Assembly (NCBI GenBank): GCA_009692345.1
Contig: SHZI01000016.1
Span: 1 to 35,391, forward strand
DNA: 35,391 nucleotides
From: Gammaproteobacteria bacterium
GTDB lineage: Bacteria > Pseudomonadota > Gammaproteobacteria > Steroidobacterales > GCA-2729495
Direction: 5' to 3'
Positions 10,639 through 20,445 of the stretch are shown here, piece after piece. A model generated the notes under the pieces. It was given only the letters and a program-made list of their open reading frames with translations, was not told the origin of the DNA and did not search any database. A program made the translations under genes and the position numbers. The stretch's first letter is position 1. Each line of letters begins with the position of its first letter.

Positions 10639-11447
10639 CAGCTTGCCGCCGCCTTGCAAATGCTTACAAACTCGCCAGCCAGCAGCGCTGCGCCGCCGAT
10701 CAGCCCGCCATCGATATCTTGCATTGCGAAGAGGTCCTTCGCGTTGGACACCTTGACGCTGCCACCGTATAGGACCCGGAGAGCGGACGCCATTGTAGCA
10801 TCGCGTCGCCCGACAGTCGCCCGGATGTCGGCGTGGACGGCCTGGGCGTCGGCGGGTGTCGCGGTCAGGCCCGTGCCAATCGCCCAGACGGGCTCGTAGG
10901 CTACTGACATCATCTGGCGCTCGGCCGCCGATACCTGTCCCGAGTCCAGCGCCTCCAGGACCACCTGCAGTTGCCGGCGGACCACGGTGAGGGTGTCTCC
11001 CGCATCCCGCTCAGCCCGGGTCTCGCCCACACACAGGATTGGGGACAGTCCAGCCCGGAGCGCGGCCAGGACCTTGCCAGCCACTCGCTCGTCAGTATCC
11101 CCGAACAGCGCACGCCGTTCGGAGTGCCCCGTAATCACGTAACGGCACCCCACATCCCGGAGCATGGCTGCGGCGACTTCGCCGGTAAACGCGCCGGCCT
11201 CCTCTACCGCAACATCCTGCGCGCCCAGACGCAGATGACTGGCGGCAACGAGCTCGGCCAACTCGGCCAGGTAGACAAAGGGGGGACAAAGCAATACTTC
11301 AAGGGGAGGATTCTCGCCCCGCAGGCGAGCGGGCCCCAGGTCAATCCCGGCCAGGCCCTCGGCCACCGCGACAGCGAGGGCGCGACTGGTCTGGCGGCTG
11401 CCATGCAGCTTCCAGTTCCCTGCGACTATAGGCCGCCTGGTTGCCAT
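10638..11447 (-). CDS. tpiA: Triosephosphate isomerase
   Basis: Interconverts dihydroxyacetone phosphate and glyceraldehyde 3-phosphate in the cytosol. Asn11/Lys13 (AGNWKLHG), catalytic His108 (ITGHSERR) and Glu185 (VAYEPVWAIGTG) are all present, and the phosphate-binding LYGGSV and DGGLIGGAAL close the barrel. At 269 residues it is slightly longer than E. coli TpiA because of an insertion near residues 40-50 (RLRGENPPLE). It is separated from glmM by 91 bp, within which only weak promoter-like hexamers can be found. Confidence 0.96.
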   Translation of the reverse strand: MATRRPIVAGNWKLHGSRQTSRALAVAVAEGLAGIDLGPARLRGENPPLEVLLCPPFVYLAELAELVAASHLRLGAQDVAVEEAGAFTGEVAAAMLRDVGCRYVITGHSERRALFGDTDERVAGKVLAALRAGLSPILCVGETRAERDAGDTLTVVRRQLQVVLEALDSGQVSAAERQMMSVAYEPVWAIGTGLTATPADAQAVHADIRATVGRRDATMASALRVLYGGSVKVSNAKDLFAMQDIDGGLIGGAALLAGEFVSICKAAAS

Positions 11448-11538
11448 TGGTGCAGGCCCGCAGCCCGAAAAAAAGAGGCCGCAGGTTAACGTGCCGCGCT
11501 ATCGAAAGCAACGCAGGCCGTGAGGTCAAAGGGGGGGG

Positions 11539-12876
11539 TCAGCTCGCCGGCGCCCCCCGTACCGCCGCCCCTATCTCGTCGGCAAGCTTCTCCACCTCAA
11601 CCCGGTCCTCACCCTCAACCATGACCCGCACTACGGGCTCGGTCCCCGAGGCCCGCAGAACCACCCGACCGCGGTCACCCAGTTGCTTCTCTGCCCGACT
11701 CACGGCGCTCTGGATCGGCACCGAATTCTTGAAGTCAATCGTCTGCCCGACCCGGACGTTAACGAGCTTCTGGGGGAAGCGGACCATACCGGCAGTCAGT
11801 TCGGCGAGAGTGAGACCAGACTGCTTCATTACACAAAGCACCTGCAGGGCGCTGATCAGACCATCGCCAGTGGTGGTCTTGTCGAGGCAAATGAGGTGAC
11901 CCGAGGTCTCACCGCCGAGGCGGCCACCGGTTTCACGCAGCATTTCGAGAACATAGCGGTCACCGACCTTGGCGCGACGAAAATCCACGCCCAGCGCCTT
12001 CAGGCCAACCTCCAGGCCCAGATTGCTCATCAGGGTGCCAACCACCGGCCCCCTGAGAGTGCCTGCCTGCTGCCAGGCGCTGGCAAGCACCCAAAGCAGC
12101 TGGTCACCGTCGATTAACTGGCCAAGGTGATCCACCATCAACACCCGGTCGCCATCGCCGTCGAGGGCGATACCGAGGTCTGCCCTTACGCCTGCGGTGG
12201 TCAGCTGGAGCAACTCCGGCTTGGTTGAACCGCAACTGTCATTGATGTTGCGTCCGTTTGGTGAGCAACCAATGGGGACTATCTCAGCCCCCAGTTCCGA
12301 CAGCACCCGCGGCGCCACCTTGTAGGCAGCGCCGTGGGAGCAGTCGATCACAATCTTGAGTCCCTCAAGCAGCAGATCCGAGGGGACGGTCGAGATGCAG
12401 AACGCCTTGTAAGCATCAAGAGCATTATCGACGCGCTTGGCCCGTCCCAGGGAACCGGACTCGCGCGTTACAGCGGGTTCGGACAACCGGGCCTCGATGG
12501 CTGCTTCGATGTCATCCGACAGCTTGCCGCCATTGGCGTCGAAGAACTTTATGCCGTTGTCTTCGTAGGGGTTGTGGGAAGCGCTGATTACGACGCCGAC
12601 ATTGGCACCCAGAATACGGGTCAGGTAGGCGATACCAGGTGTGGGCAGGGGCCCCACCAGAAGCACATCCATGCCGGCGGCTACGAAACCGGCTTCCAGT
12701 GCTGATTCAAACATGTAGCCGGAGACCCGGGTGTCCTTGCCGATCAGGACCTTTCCGCCACCCGGGGCGAGCACGTGCCCCGCGGCACTGGCCAGCCGGA
12801 GGGCGAACTCGGCGGTCATCGGATGCTCGCCAACGCGGCCCCGAATACCGTCCGTGCCAAAAAGCTTCCTGCTCAT
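11539..12876 (-). CDS. glmM: Phosphoglucosamine mutase
   Basis: Converts glucosamine 6-phosphate to glucosamine 1-phosphate for peptidoglycan and LPS precursors. The phosphoserine loop VVISASHNPYEDNGIKFF places the catalytic serine at about residue 100. The metal-binding DGDGDRVLMVD, the sugar-binding GGETSGHLI and the C-terminal phosphate-binding RASGTEPVVRVMVEG are all intact. The 445-residue length is standard. Its ATG overlaps the folP stop by 4 bp, the conserved folP-glmM coupling. Confidence 0.97.
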   Translation of the reverse strand: MSRKLFGTDGIRGRVGEHPMTAEFALRLASAAGHVLAPGGGKVLIGKDTRVSGYMFESALEAGFVAAGMDVLLVGPLPTPGIAYLTRILGANVGVVISASHNPYEDNGIKFFDANGGKLSDDIEAAIEARLSEPAVTRESGSLGRAKRVDNALDAYKAFCISTVPSDLLLEGLKIVIDCSHGAAYKVAPRVLSELGAEIVPIGCSPNGRNINDSCGSTKPELLQLTTAGVRADLGIALDGDGDRVLMVDHLGQLIDGDQLLWVLASAWQQAGTLRGPVVGTLMSNLGLEVGLKALGVDFRRAKVGDRYVLEMLRETGGRLGGETSGHLICLDKTTTGDGLISALQVLCVMKQSGLTLAELTAGMVRFPQKLVNVRVGQTIDFKNSVPIQSAVSRAEKQLGDRGRVVLRASGTEPVVRVMVEGEDRVEVEKLADEIGAAVRGAPAS

Positions 12877-13724
12877 GAATTGTTCTCGATTGCGTCCATT
12901 ATGCGAAAGGCCTGCACCGTGGGAAGAACGTCGTGCACCCGCACGATACGCGCCCCGCTCGCCCGGGCCTGCAGCGCCAGGGCCAGGCTACCCCCAAGGC
13001 GCCCGGAAGCGGGCACCTGCGGATCACCCGCCAGCTGACTGATCAGCCCCTTTCGCGAGAGACCCGCCAGCACAGGAAGACCCTCAGCCACAAAAACGTC
13101 CAGGTGTCTGAGCAAGGCCAGGTTGTGCTCCAGGTTCTTGCCGAAGCCAAAGCCGGGGTCCAGTATAAGTGAGTCCGGCGGGATCCCTGCTGCGACGCAC
13201 CCCGCAACCCGTTCACGCAGAAACGCCAGAACCTCGCCGACAACGTCACGGTAGTGTGGCCGCTGCTGCATGGTCTCGGGTGTGCCCTGCATGTGCATCA
13301 GGGACACCGGAACACCCGCCTCTGCGGCGGCTGCCAGAGCTCCCGGCCTCGTCAGCGCCCGCACGTCGTTGAGCATGTCGGCGCCCGCGGCAACGGCGGC
13401 CCGCATGACGTCAGGCTCACTGGTGTCCACCGAGATCAGGACGCTCGAAACCCGCCGCAACTCCGTGATCACCGGAATGACCCGACTGAGCTCTGTGGCT
13501 ACCCCGGGAGACCCTGAACCCGGGCGGGTAGACTCACCACCAACGTCGATGATCTGAGCCCCCGCCGTGGCCATGGCGAGAGCCGCCGCAACGGCGCTCT
13601 GGGGGGTGGGATAAGCGCCTCCATCGGAAAAGGAGTCGGGCGTGACGTTCAGGACGCCCATGACCAGACAGCGATCCGGGAGGGATCGCTGTCTGAACTT
13701 CAGCCGAGGCAGGGTCGTTGTCAG
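12873..13724 (-). CDS. folP: Dihydropteroate synthase, probably starting at a CTG codon
   Basis: Condenses p-aminobenzoate with 6-hydroxymethyl-dihydropterin diphosphate in folate synthesis; the sulfonamide target. [24 protein letters not shown] and DPGFGFGKN are intact. The track start (ATG 13659-13661) begins directly at the [12 protein letters not shown] strand, whereas homologues carry about 15-20 residues before it. The frame is open upstream and reads [23 protein letters not shown], resembling that missing strand. No ATG, GTG or TTG occurs there before the in-frame stop. A CTG at 13722-13724 overlaps the ftsH stop as CTGA and gives 283 residues, close to E. coli FolP (282). The gene is certain; the CTG start is inference. 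Confidence 0.8.
   Translation of the reverse strand: MTTTLPRLKFRQRSLPDRCLVMGVLNVTPDSFSDGGAYPTPQSAVAAALAMATAGAQIIDVGGESTRPGSGSPGVATELSRVIPVITELRRVSSVLISVDTSEPDVMRAAVAAGADMLNDVRALTRPGALAAAAEAGVPVSLMHMQGTPETMQQRPHYRDVVGEVLAFLRERVAGCVAAGIPPDSLILDPGFGFGKNLEHNLALLRHLDVFVAEGLPVLAGLSRKGLISQLAGDPQVPASGRLGGSLALALQARASGARIVRVHDVLPTVQAFRIMDAIENNS
13665..13695 (-). repeat. Perfect 13-bp inverted repeat (hairpin) at the ftsH-folP junction
   Basis: Arms CAGACAGCGATCC and GGATCGCTGTCTG are perfect complements around a 5-nt loop. The hairpin lies 25 nt after the ftsH stop and ends 3 nt before the annotated folP ATG. No T-run follows, so it is not a classical intrinsic terminator. It falls inside folP codons 11-20 if the CTG start is right. 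It could act as an mRNA-stability or translation-control element (inference). Confidence 0.85.
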
Positions 13725-15655
13725 CTCTGGGTTCGGTGCTGGCTGGCCGGCTCACCTATGCCGGGCTCGCCAGTCGGCTTGGAGCCACCAAAAACGGTAG
13801 CCGGCGACCCCGGGCCGGGATTGTCCCAGCCCTCCGGCGGCTTAGGCTCCCTGCCGGCCATGATGTCCGCAATCTGCTTGTCATCGATCGTTTCGTATTT
13901 GATCAAGGCACCAGCCATGGCATGCAGCTGCACGAGATGGGTATTGAGAATGGAAGAGGCCAGCTGGTAGTTGCTGTCGATGATTCTCCGCACTTCCTCG
14001 TCAATGGCGTGAATCGTCACGTCAGACACCTGTTTGTGCTGGGTAACCATCCTACCCAGAAAGACCTCGCCGTCTTCTTCCGTGTAGGTCAGGGGACCGA
14101 GGCGGTCCGACAACCCCCACTTCGTCACCATGTTGCGGGCAATGTCGGTGGCGCGCTCGATATCATTTGAAGCGCCGGTTGTCACCGCATCAGGGCCGAA
14201 CACCAGGGACTCTGCGATGCGGCCACCAAACAGACTGGCGATCTGACTGTTGAGACGGCGCTTGCTGTAGCTGTAGCGGTCCTCCTCCGGCAGAAACATG
14301 GTCACGCCCAGAGCTCTTCCCCGGGGAATGATCGAGACCTTATAGACAGGGTCATGGTCGGGAACGGAAAGGCCGACGATCGCATGACCGGCCTCGTGAT
14401 AGGCAGTCAGCTTCTTCTCGGACTCGTTCATCACCATGGAGCGTCTCTCGGCGCCCATCATGATCTTGTCCTTGGCCTTCTCGAAGTCCTCCATGGTGAC
14501 CGTGCGGCGATTAGCCCGCGCGGCAAACAAGGCGGCCTCATTGACGAGATTGGCGAGGTCAGCCCCCGAGAAGCCCGGGGTTCCGCGTCCGATAATTGAT
14601 GGCCTGACGTCGTCCGCCAGAGGCACTTTGCGCATGTGCACCTTGAGGATCTGCTCGCGCCCCCGCACGTCCGGCAGCGGCACCACAACCTGCCGGTCAA
14701 AGCGACCGGGCCGCAGGAGCGCGGGATCCAGCACGTCGGGCCGGTTCGTTGCCGCGATGATGATCGTTCCTTCGTTACCTTCGAAGCCATCCATCTCCAC
14801 CAGGAGTTGATTCAGCGTCTGCTCCCGCTCGTCATGCCCACCGCCGAGGCCAGCGCCCCGGTGGCGGCCGACGGCGTCAATTTCGTCAATGAAGATAATG
14901 CAGGGCGAGTGCTTCTTGGCCTGTTCAAACATGTCCCGAACGCGAGAGGCCCCGACGCCGACAAACATTTCGACAAAATCGGAACCGGAAATAGTGAAGA
15001 ACGGCACCTTTGCTTCACCGGCAATCGCACGGGCAAGCAGCGTCTTGCCGGTACCTGGGGACCCGATCATCAGCACGCCCCTCGGGATCTTCCCGCCGAG
15101 CCGCTGGAACTTGGCGGGATCCTTCAGGAACTCGACGATCTCAGAAAGTTCTTCCTTCGCCTCCTCCACGCCCGCGACGTCCATGAAGGTGACTTTGACC
15201 TGATCCTCACCGAGCAGGCGCGCCCGACTTTTGCCGAAGGACATTGCGCCCCGGCCGCCAGAGCCGCCCTGCATCTGCCGCATGAAGTAGACCCAGACAC
15301 CAATCAGGAGCAGCACGGGGAAGGAATTGATAAGGAGGCTGACGAGAATATTCTGGCCTTTAGGCGCCATTGCACTGATGCGCACGTTGTTCTTCTTCAG
15401 TTCGCCGATCAGGGCCGTGTTGTCTGTCTCCGGACTGAAGGTGGTGAAGCGCTCGCCGGTGGTCTTGGCGCCCTTCACGGTATCGCCTTCAAAGATGACC
15501 TGGCCTACCTGGCCAGCCTGGACCATGTCCAGAAATTCCGAATACTCCACGGTGTCGGACTGGCGGTTGCCAGTGCCGAAACTCTGGAAAACCGTCAGTA
15601 GCACAATGGCGATGACGATCCAGAGGATGATGTTCTTGGCCAGGTCATTCAGCAC
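13721..15655 (-). CDS. ftsH: ATP-dependent zinc metalloprotease FtsH
   Basis: Membrane-anchored AAA+ protease that degrades regulatory and damaged membrane proteins. Two transmembrane helices (about residues 9-25 and 103-124) flank a periplasmic domain. Walker A is GSPGTGKT (198-205; the family usually has GPPGTGKT), Walker B IIFIDEID (253-260), the arginine-finger region RPGRFDRQ, and the zinc site HEAGH (420-424). The start is GTG (15653-15655). The tail is glycine- and proline-rich. In E. coli it pairs with rlmE/ftsJ, as here. Confidence 0.97.
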   Translation of the reverse strand: MLNDLAKNIILWIVIAIVLLTVFQSFGTGNRQSDTVEYSEFLDMVQAGQVGQVIFEGDTVKGAKTTGERFTTFSPETDNTALIGELKKNNVRISAMAPKGQNILVSLLINSFPVLLLIGVWVYFMRQMQGGSGGRGAMSFGKSRARLLGEDQVKVTFMDVAGVEEAKEELSEIVEFLKDPAKFQRLGGKIPRGVLMIGSPGTGKTLLARAIAGEAKVPFFTISGSDFVEMFVGVGASRVRDMFEQAKKHSPCIIFIDEIDAVGRHRGAGLGGGHDEREQTLNQLLVEMDGFEGNEGTIIIAATNRPDVLDPALLRPGRFDRQVVVPLPDVRGREQILKVHMRKVPLADDVRPSIIGRGTPGFSGADLANLVNEAALFAARANRRTVTMEDFEKAKDKIMMGAERRSMVMNESEKKLTAYHEAGHAIVGLSVPDHDPVYKVSIIPRGRALGVTMFLPEEDRYSYSKRRLNSQIASLFGGRIAESLVFGPDAVTTGASNDIERATDIARNMVTKWGLSDRLGPLTYTEEDGEVFLGRMVTQHKQVSDVTIHAIDEEVRRIIDSNYQLASSILNTHLVQLHAMAGALIKYETIDDKQIADIMAGREPKPPEGWDNPGPGSPATVFGGSKPTGEPGIGEPASQHRTQS

Positions 15656-15729
15656 GGGATTTGGCCTTTGCTACGACAGGGATAAGGCGTCAAGAAATCT
15701 GACGCTACAAGCTTTTACACACTACTACA

Positions 15730-16350
15730 CTACAGCCGAAAGTTTCTCGCTACCAGATAAGTCTCCCGGTTTCCGGACCGGGACGCCGCCGGCTTGCGCA
15801 TACGCACTGAGGCAAACTGCGACCGGGTCGACTCCACATACTCCTGGAAGCCCTCGCCCTGGAACAGCTTTACCACCAGAGCACCACCCGGGCGAAGGAC
15901 CTGGCCCGCAAAGTCACTAGCCAGCTCGGCGAGATGCATGGTTCGGGGCTGATCCACGACCCGGGTTCCCGTCATATTGGGGGCCATATCCGACAGCACA
16001 AGGTCCACCGGGCGCCCTGCCAGACGGCTGAGAAGTACGTTCACAGTAGCTGCTTCGCGGAAGTCCCCCTGGAAGATCTCAACCCCGGCCAGATTGGCCA
16101 TGGGAAGGAGATCCACAGCCAGCACCAGGCCCTGGGCGCCAGCCACCCCCGCGGCGAACTGGCTCCAGGCGCCGGGGGCCGCGCCCAGGTCCACAACCAC
16201 GGAGCCCGGCTTTAACAGCCGCTCACGGCCCTGCAGCTCCGAGAGCTTGAAGACGGCCCTGGAACGCCAGCCTTCCGCCTGGGCGCGCTTCACGAAGGGA
16301 TCCCGGGCCTGCCGGGCCTTCCATCGGGCGCTGGATGAATTCTTGCTCAT
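15730..16350 (-). CDS. rlmE: 23S rRNA (uridine-2'-O)-methyltransferase RlmE (FtsJ/RrmJ)
   Basis: Methylates U2552 of 23S rRNA during late 50S assembly. The Rossmann SAM site VDLGAAPGAWSQ and the K-D-K-E catalytic set (Lys35 in SRAVFKLSEL, Asp in LSDMAPN, Lys in VVKLFQG, Glu in RETYLV) are visible. I start it at MSKNSSSARWKARQ (ATG 16348-16350), giving 206 residues, near E. coli's 209. The track ORF is over-extended into yhbY. A weak 6-bp hairpin (gcgtca/tgacgc) lies in the 74 bp before ftsH. Confidence 0.96.
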   Translation of the reverse strand: MSKNSSSARWKARQARDPFVKRAQAEGWRSRAVFKLSELQGRERLLKPGSVVVDLGAAPGAWSQFAAGVAGAQGLVLAVDLLPMANLAGVEIFQGDFREAATVNVLLSRLAGRPVDLVLSDMAPNMTGTRVVDQPRTMHLAELASDFAGQVLRPGGALVVKLFQGEGFQEYVESTRSQFASVRMRKPAASRSGNRETYLVARNFRL

Positions 16351-16367
16351 CGCTATACTCGCCACCC

Positions 16368-16682
16368 ATGGCAAAACAGGCACAGCAGCTGACCGAAAAG
16401 CAGAAGAAACATCTGCGGGGTCTTGCCCACGCGCTGACGCCGGTCTCGCGACTCGGGAACGGCGGAGTGACTGAGCCGTTTCTGACTGAACTGGAAACTG
16501 CACTGAGCCATCATGAACTCATCAAGTTGAAGGCGGTGGCGGCCAATCGCACGGACCGCGATGCCGCGATTGAAGCCATCCTGACCCGAACCGGCGCCAG
16601 CCTGATCACCAGGATAGGCAATGTTGCGGTGCTCTACCGACCATGCCCCACCGGGGCCCGCCTGAAGTTCCCGGAAGACTGA
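16368..16682 (+). CDS. yhbY: Ribosome assembly RNA-binding protein YhbY
   Basis: CRS1/YhbY (CRM) domain protein that associates with pre-50S particles. LTEKQKKHLRGLAHAL, the GNGG loop and LIKLKAVAANR are typical, as is the length of 104 residues. I start it at MAKQAQQLTEK (ATG 16368) because the track's earlier ATG reads into rlmE. The 17 bp separating it from the divergent rlmE start holds a TATACT hexamer ending 8 nt before the ATG and no Shine-Dalgarno sequence, so the mRNA may be leaderless (inference). Confidence 0.93.
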   Translation: MAKQAQQLTEKQKKHLRGLAHALTPVSRLGNGGVTEPFLTELETALSHHELIKLKAVAANRTDRDAAIEAILTRTGASLITRIGNVAVLYRPCPTGARLKFPED

Positions 16683-16734
16683 GTGCGGTCGACCTTCTGC
16701 CGAGGCCCCGGTGCTGCTTCCCCCAGGTGCCGCT

Positions 16735-17211
16735 TCAAAGATACTCGACGCGAACAATCTCCAGATTCTTCTCGCCACCCGGGACAACAAAAGAGGCCAC
16801 GTCCCCCTCCACCTTGCCGATGAGTGCCCGGGCCAGGGGGGACGTGATTGAAATGAGGCTCTGCTTCATGTCCGCCTCATACTCGCCGACGATCTGATAG
16901 CGGCTGGCCTTGCCGTCCGCCTCATCCAGGAGGCTCACAATTGCGCCGAACACGACCTTCTTGTTTCCCGCAAGGCGCCCGACATCGATGATCTCTGCGT
17001 TCGACAGCAGACTCTCGAGTTCACGGATTCTGCCTTCAATGAAGCCCTGCTCTTCCTTCGCGGCGTGATACTCAGCGTTCTCTTTCAGGTCGCCGTGACC
17101 CCGCGCCTCGGAGATTGCCCGGACAACGCGCGGCCGCGCCTCGCCCTTCAGCATGCGAATCTCCGCACGCATCTTCTCGGCTCCGCCAATCGTCAGGGGC
17201 ACTCGTTTCAC
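16735..17211 (-). CDS. greA: Transcription elongation factor GreA
   Basis: Rescues backtracked RNA polymerase by stimulating transcript cleavage through the secondary channel. The N-terminal coiled coil carries the acidic tip [20 protein letters not shown] (Asp and Glu), and the C-terminal FKBP-like domain contains [14 protein letters not shown]. The 158-residue length is standard. The start is GTG (17209-17211), overlapping the carB stop by 4 bp (GTGA). Its 3' end faces yhbY across 52 bp with no clear terminator. Confidence 0.96.
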   Translation of the reverse strand: MKRVPLTIGGAEKMRAEIRMLKGEARPRVVRAISEARGHGDLKENAEYHAAKEEQGFIEGRIRELESLLSNAEIIDVGRLAGNKKVVFGAIVSLLDEADGKASRYQIVGEYEADMKQSLISITSPLARALIGKVEGDVASFVVPGGEKNLEIVRVEYL

Positions 17212-20200
17212 AGCACCACTCCTGCGTGGAGATCCTGCAGTCTGTTCACGCTGACATCATCGAGGTGATCGAGAGCATAACTCGTAGCCAGTGCTGCAGG
17301 CATCGTCGTGTAGTAAGTCACCTTGCCGTGCACGGCTGCGCCGCGAATCGAACGGGATTCCCGGATCGCCTGCTTGCCTTCCGTGGTGTTGACGATAAGG
17401 CTGATTTCCTCGTTCTTGATCATATCCACCACGTGGGGCCGGCCCTCCCGGACCTTGTTGACCCGCCGGCAGGGCAGCCCTGCCCTGGCAAGCGCGCTGG
17501 CAGTGCCACCGGTAGCAATGAGGTCAAAGCCCCGGTCGATGAGCAGTTGGGCCAGCTTGACCGCTGCCGGCTTGTCCCGGTCCCGCACGGACAGAAACGC
17601 GGTGCCCCGCCGCGGCAGAACGACACCGGAGGCAATCTGCGCCTTTGCATAGGCCTCGGCGAACGTTCTCCCGGTGCCCATCACCTCGCCGGTGGACTTC
17701 ATTTCGGGACCGAGAATCGGGTCCGCCTCGGGAAACTTGACGAAGGGAAATACCGCTTCCTTCACGGAGAAAAAACCGGGGATCCGCTGTGTCGTCGCGC
17801 CCTGCTCAGCCAGCGTGACCTTCACCATCGTCTTTGCCGCCACTTTGGCCAGCGGCAGTCCGATAGCCTTCGAGACGAAGGGCACGGTTCGCGACGCGCG
17901 AGGATTCACTTCGAGCAGGTAGATAATGCCGTTCTGGATCGCAAACTGCGTATTCATCAGGCCAACAACGTTGAGAGCCTTGGCCAGTTTCGTCGCCTGA
18001 CTGATGAGCTCAGCCTGAATCTCGGGGCTCAGCGTCGCCGGGGGCAGAGAACAGCTGGAATCGCCCGAGTGGACACCGGCCTGCTCAATGTGTTCCATGA
18101 TTCCGCCGATCAACACGTCTGTACCGTCACTGACGAGATCGACATCCACTTCCACGGCAAGGTCCAGGAAACGGTCCAGCAGGACCGGGCTGTCATTTGA
18201 GACGTTGACGGCATCCTTCATGTAGGCGCGAAGATCATCCTCCGTGTGGACTACTTCCATCGCACGGCCGCCCAGCACAAACGAGGGACGGATAACGAGC
18301 GGAAAACCGACCTCGGCGGACAGGCGGACTGCCTCTTCCGGCGTACGGGCGGTGCAGTTCGGTGGCTGACGGAGGCCAAGTCGCTGGACGAGCTTCTGAA
18401 ACAGCTCCCGGTCTTCGGCGATGTCGATGGACTCGGGACTTGTGCCGATGATGGGGACCCCCGCCGCCTCCAGCCGGCGCGCGAGTTTCAGGGGTGTCTG
18501 GCCGCCAAACTGGACGATGACCCCCTTCGGCCGCTCGAGATCTACCACTTCCATGACATCCTCGAAAGTGAGTGGCTCGAAGTAGAGCCGGTCAGACGTG
18601 TCGTAGTCAGTCGAGACCGTCTCCGGATTGCAGTTGATCATGATGGCTTCGTAGCCGATCTCTTTGAGTGCAAAGGCGGCATGGACGCAGCAGTAGTCGA
18701 ACTCAATTCCCTGACCGATCCTGTTGGGGCCACCACCGAGAATGATTATCTTGTTCCGACTGGTCGGGGCCGCCTCACACTCCTCCTCGTAGGTCGAGTA
18801 GAGATAGGCGGTGGTTGTGGCGAACTCTGCGGCGCAGGTGTCCACTCGCTTATAGACAGGGCGAACACCCGCCTTCAGCCGGCCCTGACGAACAATGCTC
18901 TCCTGTATCCCGAGCAGATGCGCCAGCCGGCTGTCCGAGAAGCCCTTGCGCTTCAGCGTGCGCAGTGCCGTGCCCTGGAGCAGTGGCATCCCTTCGGTAC
19001 GCACGCGGCTCTCCCACTGAATCAGGTCTTCGATCTGGGCAAGGAACCAGGGATCAATGCCCGACAACTGGGCAACTTCAGCGCGGGACAGTCCGTGCCG
19101 GAACGCGTCCCCGACATAGAGGAGGCGATCGGCACCGGGCATCCGCAGTTCACGGCGCAGGACATCCATGTCATCAGTTGTCGCCGTTGCGGGCAACTTC
19201 TCGACGAAACCGTTTATGCCCGTCTCGAGGCCCCGCAGGGCCTTCTGCAGTGACTCCTGAAAGGTCCGGCCCATCGCCATGACTTCACCCACAGACTTCA
19301 TCTGCGTCGTCAGGCGATCATTGGCTCCAGGGAACTTCTCAAAGGTAAAGCGGGGCACCTTCGTTACCACGTAGTCGATGGTGGGCTCGAAGGACGCCGG
19401 GGTAGCGCCGCCGGTGATGTCGTTGCGCAGTTCGTCGAGGGTGTAGCCAACAGCGAGCTTGGCCGCCACCTTGGCAATCGGGAAACCCGTGGCCTTTGAA
19501 GCCAGCGCTGACGACCGGGACACCCGCGGATTCATCTCGATGACCAGCATGCGGCCGTCGGCCGGGCTGACCGCAAACTGCACGTTGGAACCGCCCGTAT
19601 CGACCCCGATCCGGCGGAGAATCGCGATCGACGCATCGCGCATCCGCTGGTATTCCTTGTCAGTCAGCGTCTGGGCCGGCGCCACCGTGATGGAATCGCC
19701 GGTGTGCACGCCCATGGCGTCGACGTTCTCGATGGAGCAGATGATGATGCAGTTGTCCGCCTTGTCACGAACCACCTCCATCTCAAACTCCTTCCAGCCA
19801 ATCAGGGACTCCTCGAGCAGAATCTGCGTGATCGGCGAGAGGTCAAGGCCGCGAGTGGCCATGGCCTCGAACTCCTCGCGGTTGTAGGCAATACCACTGC
19901 CACTGCCGCCGAGGGTGAATGAGGGCCGGATGATGGTGGGGAAACCGATCGCGGCCTGCGCCTCGATGGCCTCCTCAATAGTCCTGGCGGTGGACGCCCG
20001 GGCGACCTCGAGGCCGATCTCCTTCATCGCCCGCCCGAACAGCTCCCGGTCTTCCGCTGTGTCGATCGCTTCCCGGGACGCGCCGATCATTTCCACGCCG
20101 AACTTGGCCAGAACTCCTTCACGCTCGAGATCCAGTGCGCAGTTCAGGGCGGTCTGCCCGCCCATCGTGGGCAACAGGGCATCCGGTCTCTCCCTCTCGA

Positions 20201-20432
20201 TGATCCGGGCCACCGTCTGCCAGCTGACGGGCTCTATGTACGTGGCATCGGCCATTTCGGGGTCGGTCATGATCGTGGCTGGATTGGAGTTGACCAGAAT
20301 CACGCGGAAACCCTCCTCGCGCAGCGCCTTGCAGGCCTGCACGCCGGAGTAGTCAAACTCGCAGGCCTGACCGATAACGATCGGGCCTGCGCCAATAATC
20401 AGGATGCTCTTTAGATCAGTGCGCCGGGGCAT
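17208..20432 (-). CDS. carB: Carbamoyl-phosphate synthase large subunit
   Basis: Makes carbamoyl phosphate from bicarbonate, ATP and ammonia delivered by CarA, feeding arginine and pyrimidine synthesis. Two tandem ATP-grasp halves are evident, opening with [19 protein letters not shown] and [19 protein letters not shown]. The C-terminal allosteric MGS-like domain contains [16 protein letters not shown]. The 1074-residue length matches E. coli (1073). It starts 13 bp after the carA stop. Confidence 0.98.
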   Translation of the reverse strand: MPRRTDLKSILIIGAGPIVIGQACEFDYSGVQACKALREEGFRVILVNSNPATIMTDPEMADATYIEPVSWQTVARIIERERPDALLPTMGGQTALNCALDLEREGVLAKFGVEMIGASREAIDTAEDRELFGRAMKEIGLEVARASTARTIEEAIEAQAAIGFPTIIRPSFTLGGSGSGIAYNREEFEAMATRGLDLSPITQILLEESLIGWKEFEMEVVRDKADNCIIICSIENVDAMGVHTGDSITVAPAQTLTDKEYQRMRDASIAILRRIGVDTGGSNVQFAVSPADGRMLVIEMNPRVSRSSALASKATGFPIAKVAAKLAVGYTLDELRNDITGGATPASFEPTIDYVVTKVPRFTFEKFPGANDRLTTQMKSVGEVMAMGRTFQESLQKALRGLETGINGFVEKLPATATTDDMDVLRRELRMPGADRLLYVGDAFRHGLSRAEVAQLSGIDPWFLAQIEDLIQWESRVRTEGMPLLQGTALRTLKRKGFSDSRLAHLLGIQESIVRQGRLKAGVRPVYKRVDTCAAEFATTTAYLYSTYEEECEAAPTSRNKIIILGGGPNRIGQGIEFDYCCVHAAFALKEIGYEAIMINCNPETVSTDYDTSDRLYFEPLTFEDVMEVVDLERPKGVIVQFGGQTPLKLARRLEAAGVPIIGTSPESIDIAEDRELFQKLVQRLGLRQPPNCTARTPEEAVRLSAEVGFPLVIRPSFVLGGRAMEVVHTEDDLRAYMKDAVNVSNDSPVLLDRFLDLAVEVDVDLVSDGTDVLIGGIMEHIEQAGVHSGDSSCSLPPATLSPEIQAELISQATKLAKALNVVGLMNTQFAIQNGIIYLLEVNPRASRTVPFVSKAIGLPLAKVAAKTMVKVTLAEQGATTQRIPGFFSVKEAVFPFVKFPEADPILGPEMKSTGEVMGTGRTFAEAYAKAQIASGVVLPRRGTAFLSVRDRDKPAAVKLAQLLIDRGFDLIATGGTASALARAGLPCRRVNKVREGRPHVVDMIKNEEISLIVNTTEGKQAIRESRSIRGAAVHGKVTYYTTMPAALATSYALDHLDDVSVNRLQDLHAGVVL

Positions 20433-20445
20433 GGCAGCGACTCGC

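Noticed and set aside
11448-11538. T-run (TTTTTTT on the minus strand) between glmM and tpiA as a terminator
   Set aside because: No stable stem precedes the T-run, and the hexamers nearby are too weak to call a promoter with confidence.
14636-15601. 321-aa plus-strand ORF
   Set aside because: Antisense shadow of ftsH.
15678-15710. Hairpin gcgtca/tgacgc in the rlmE-ftsH gap as a terminator
   Set aside because: Only 6 bp with a 7-nt loop and no T-run; too weak to annotate as a terminator.
18246-19253. 335-aa plus-strand ORF
   Set aside because: Antisense shadow within carB; no motif and no ribosome-binding site.
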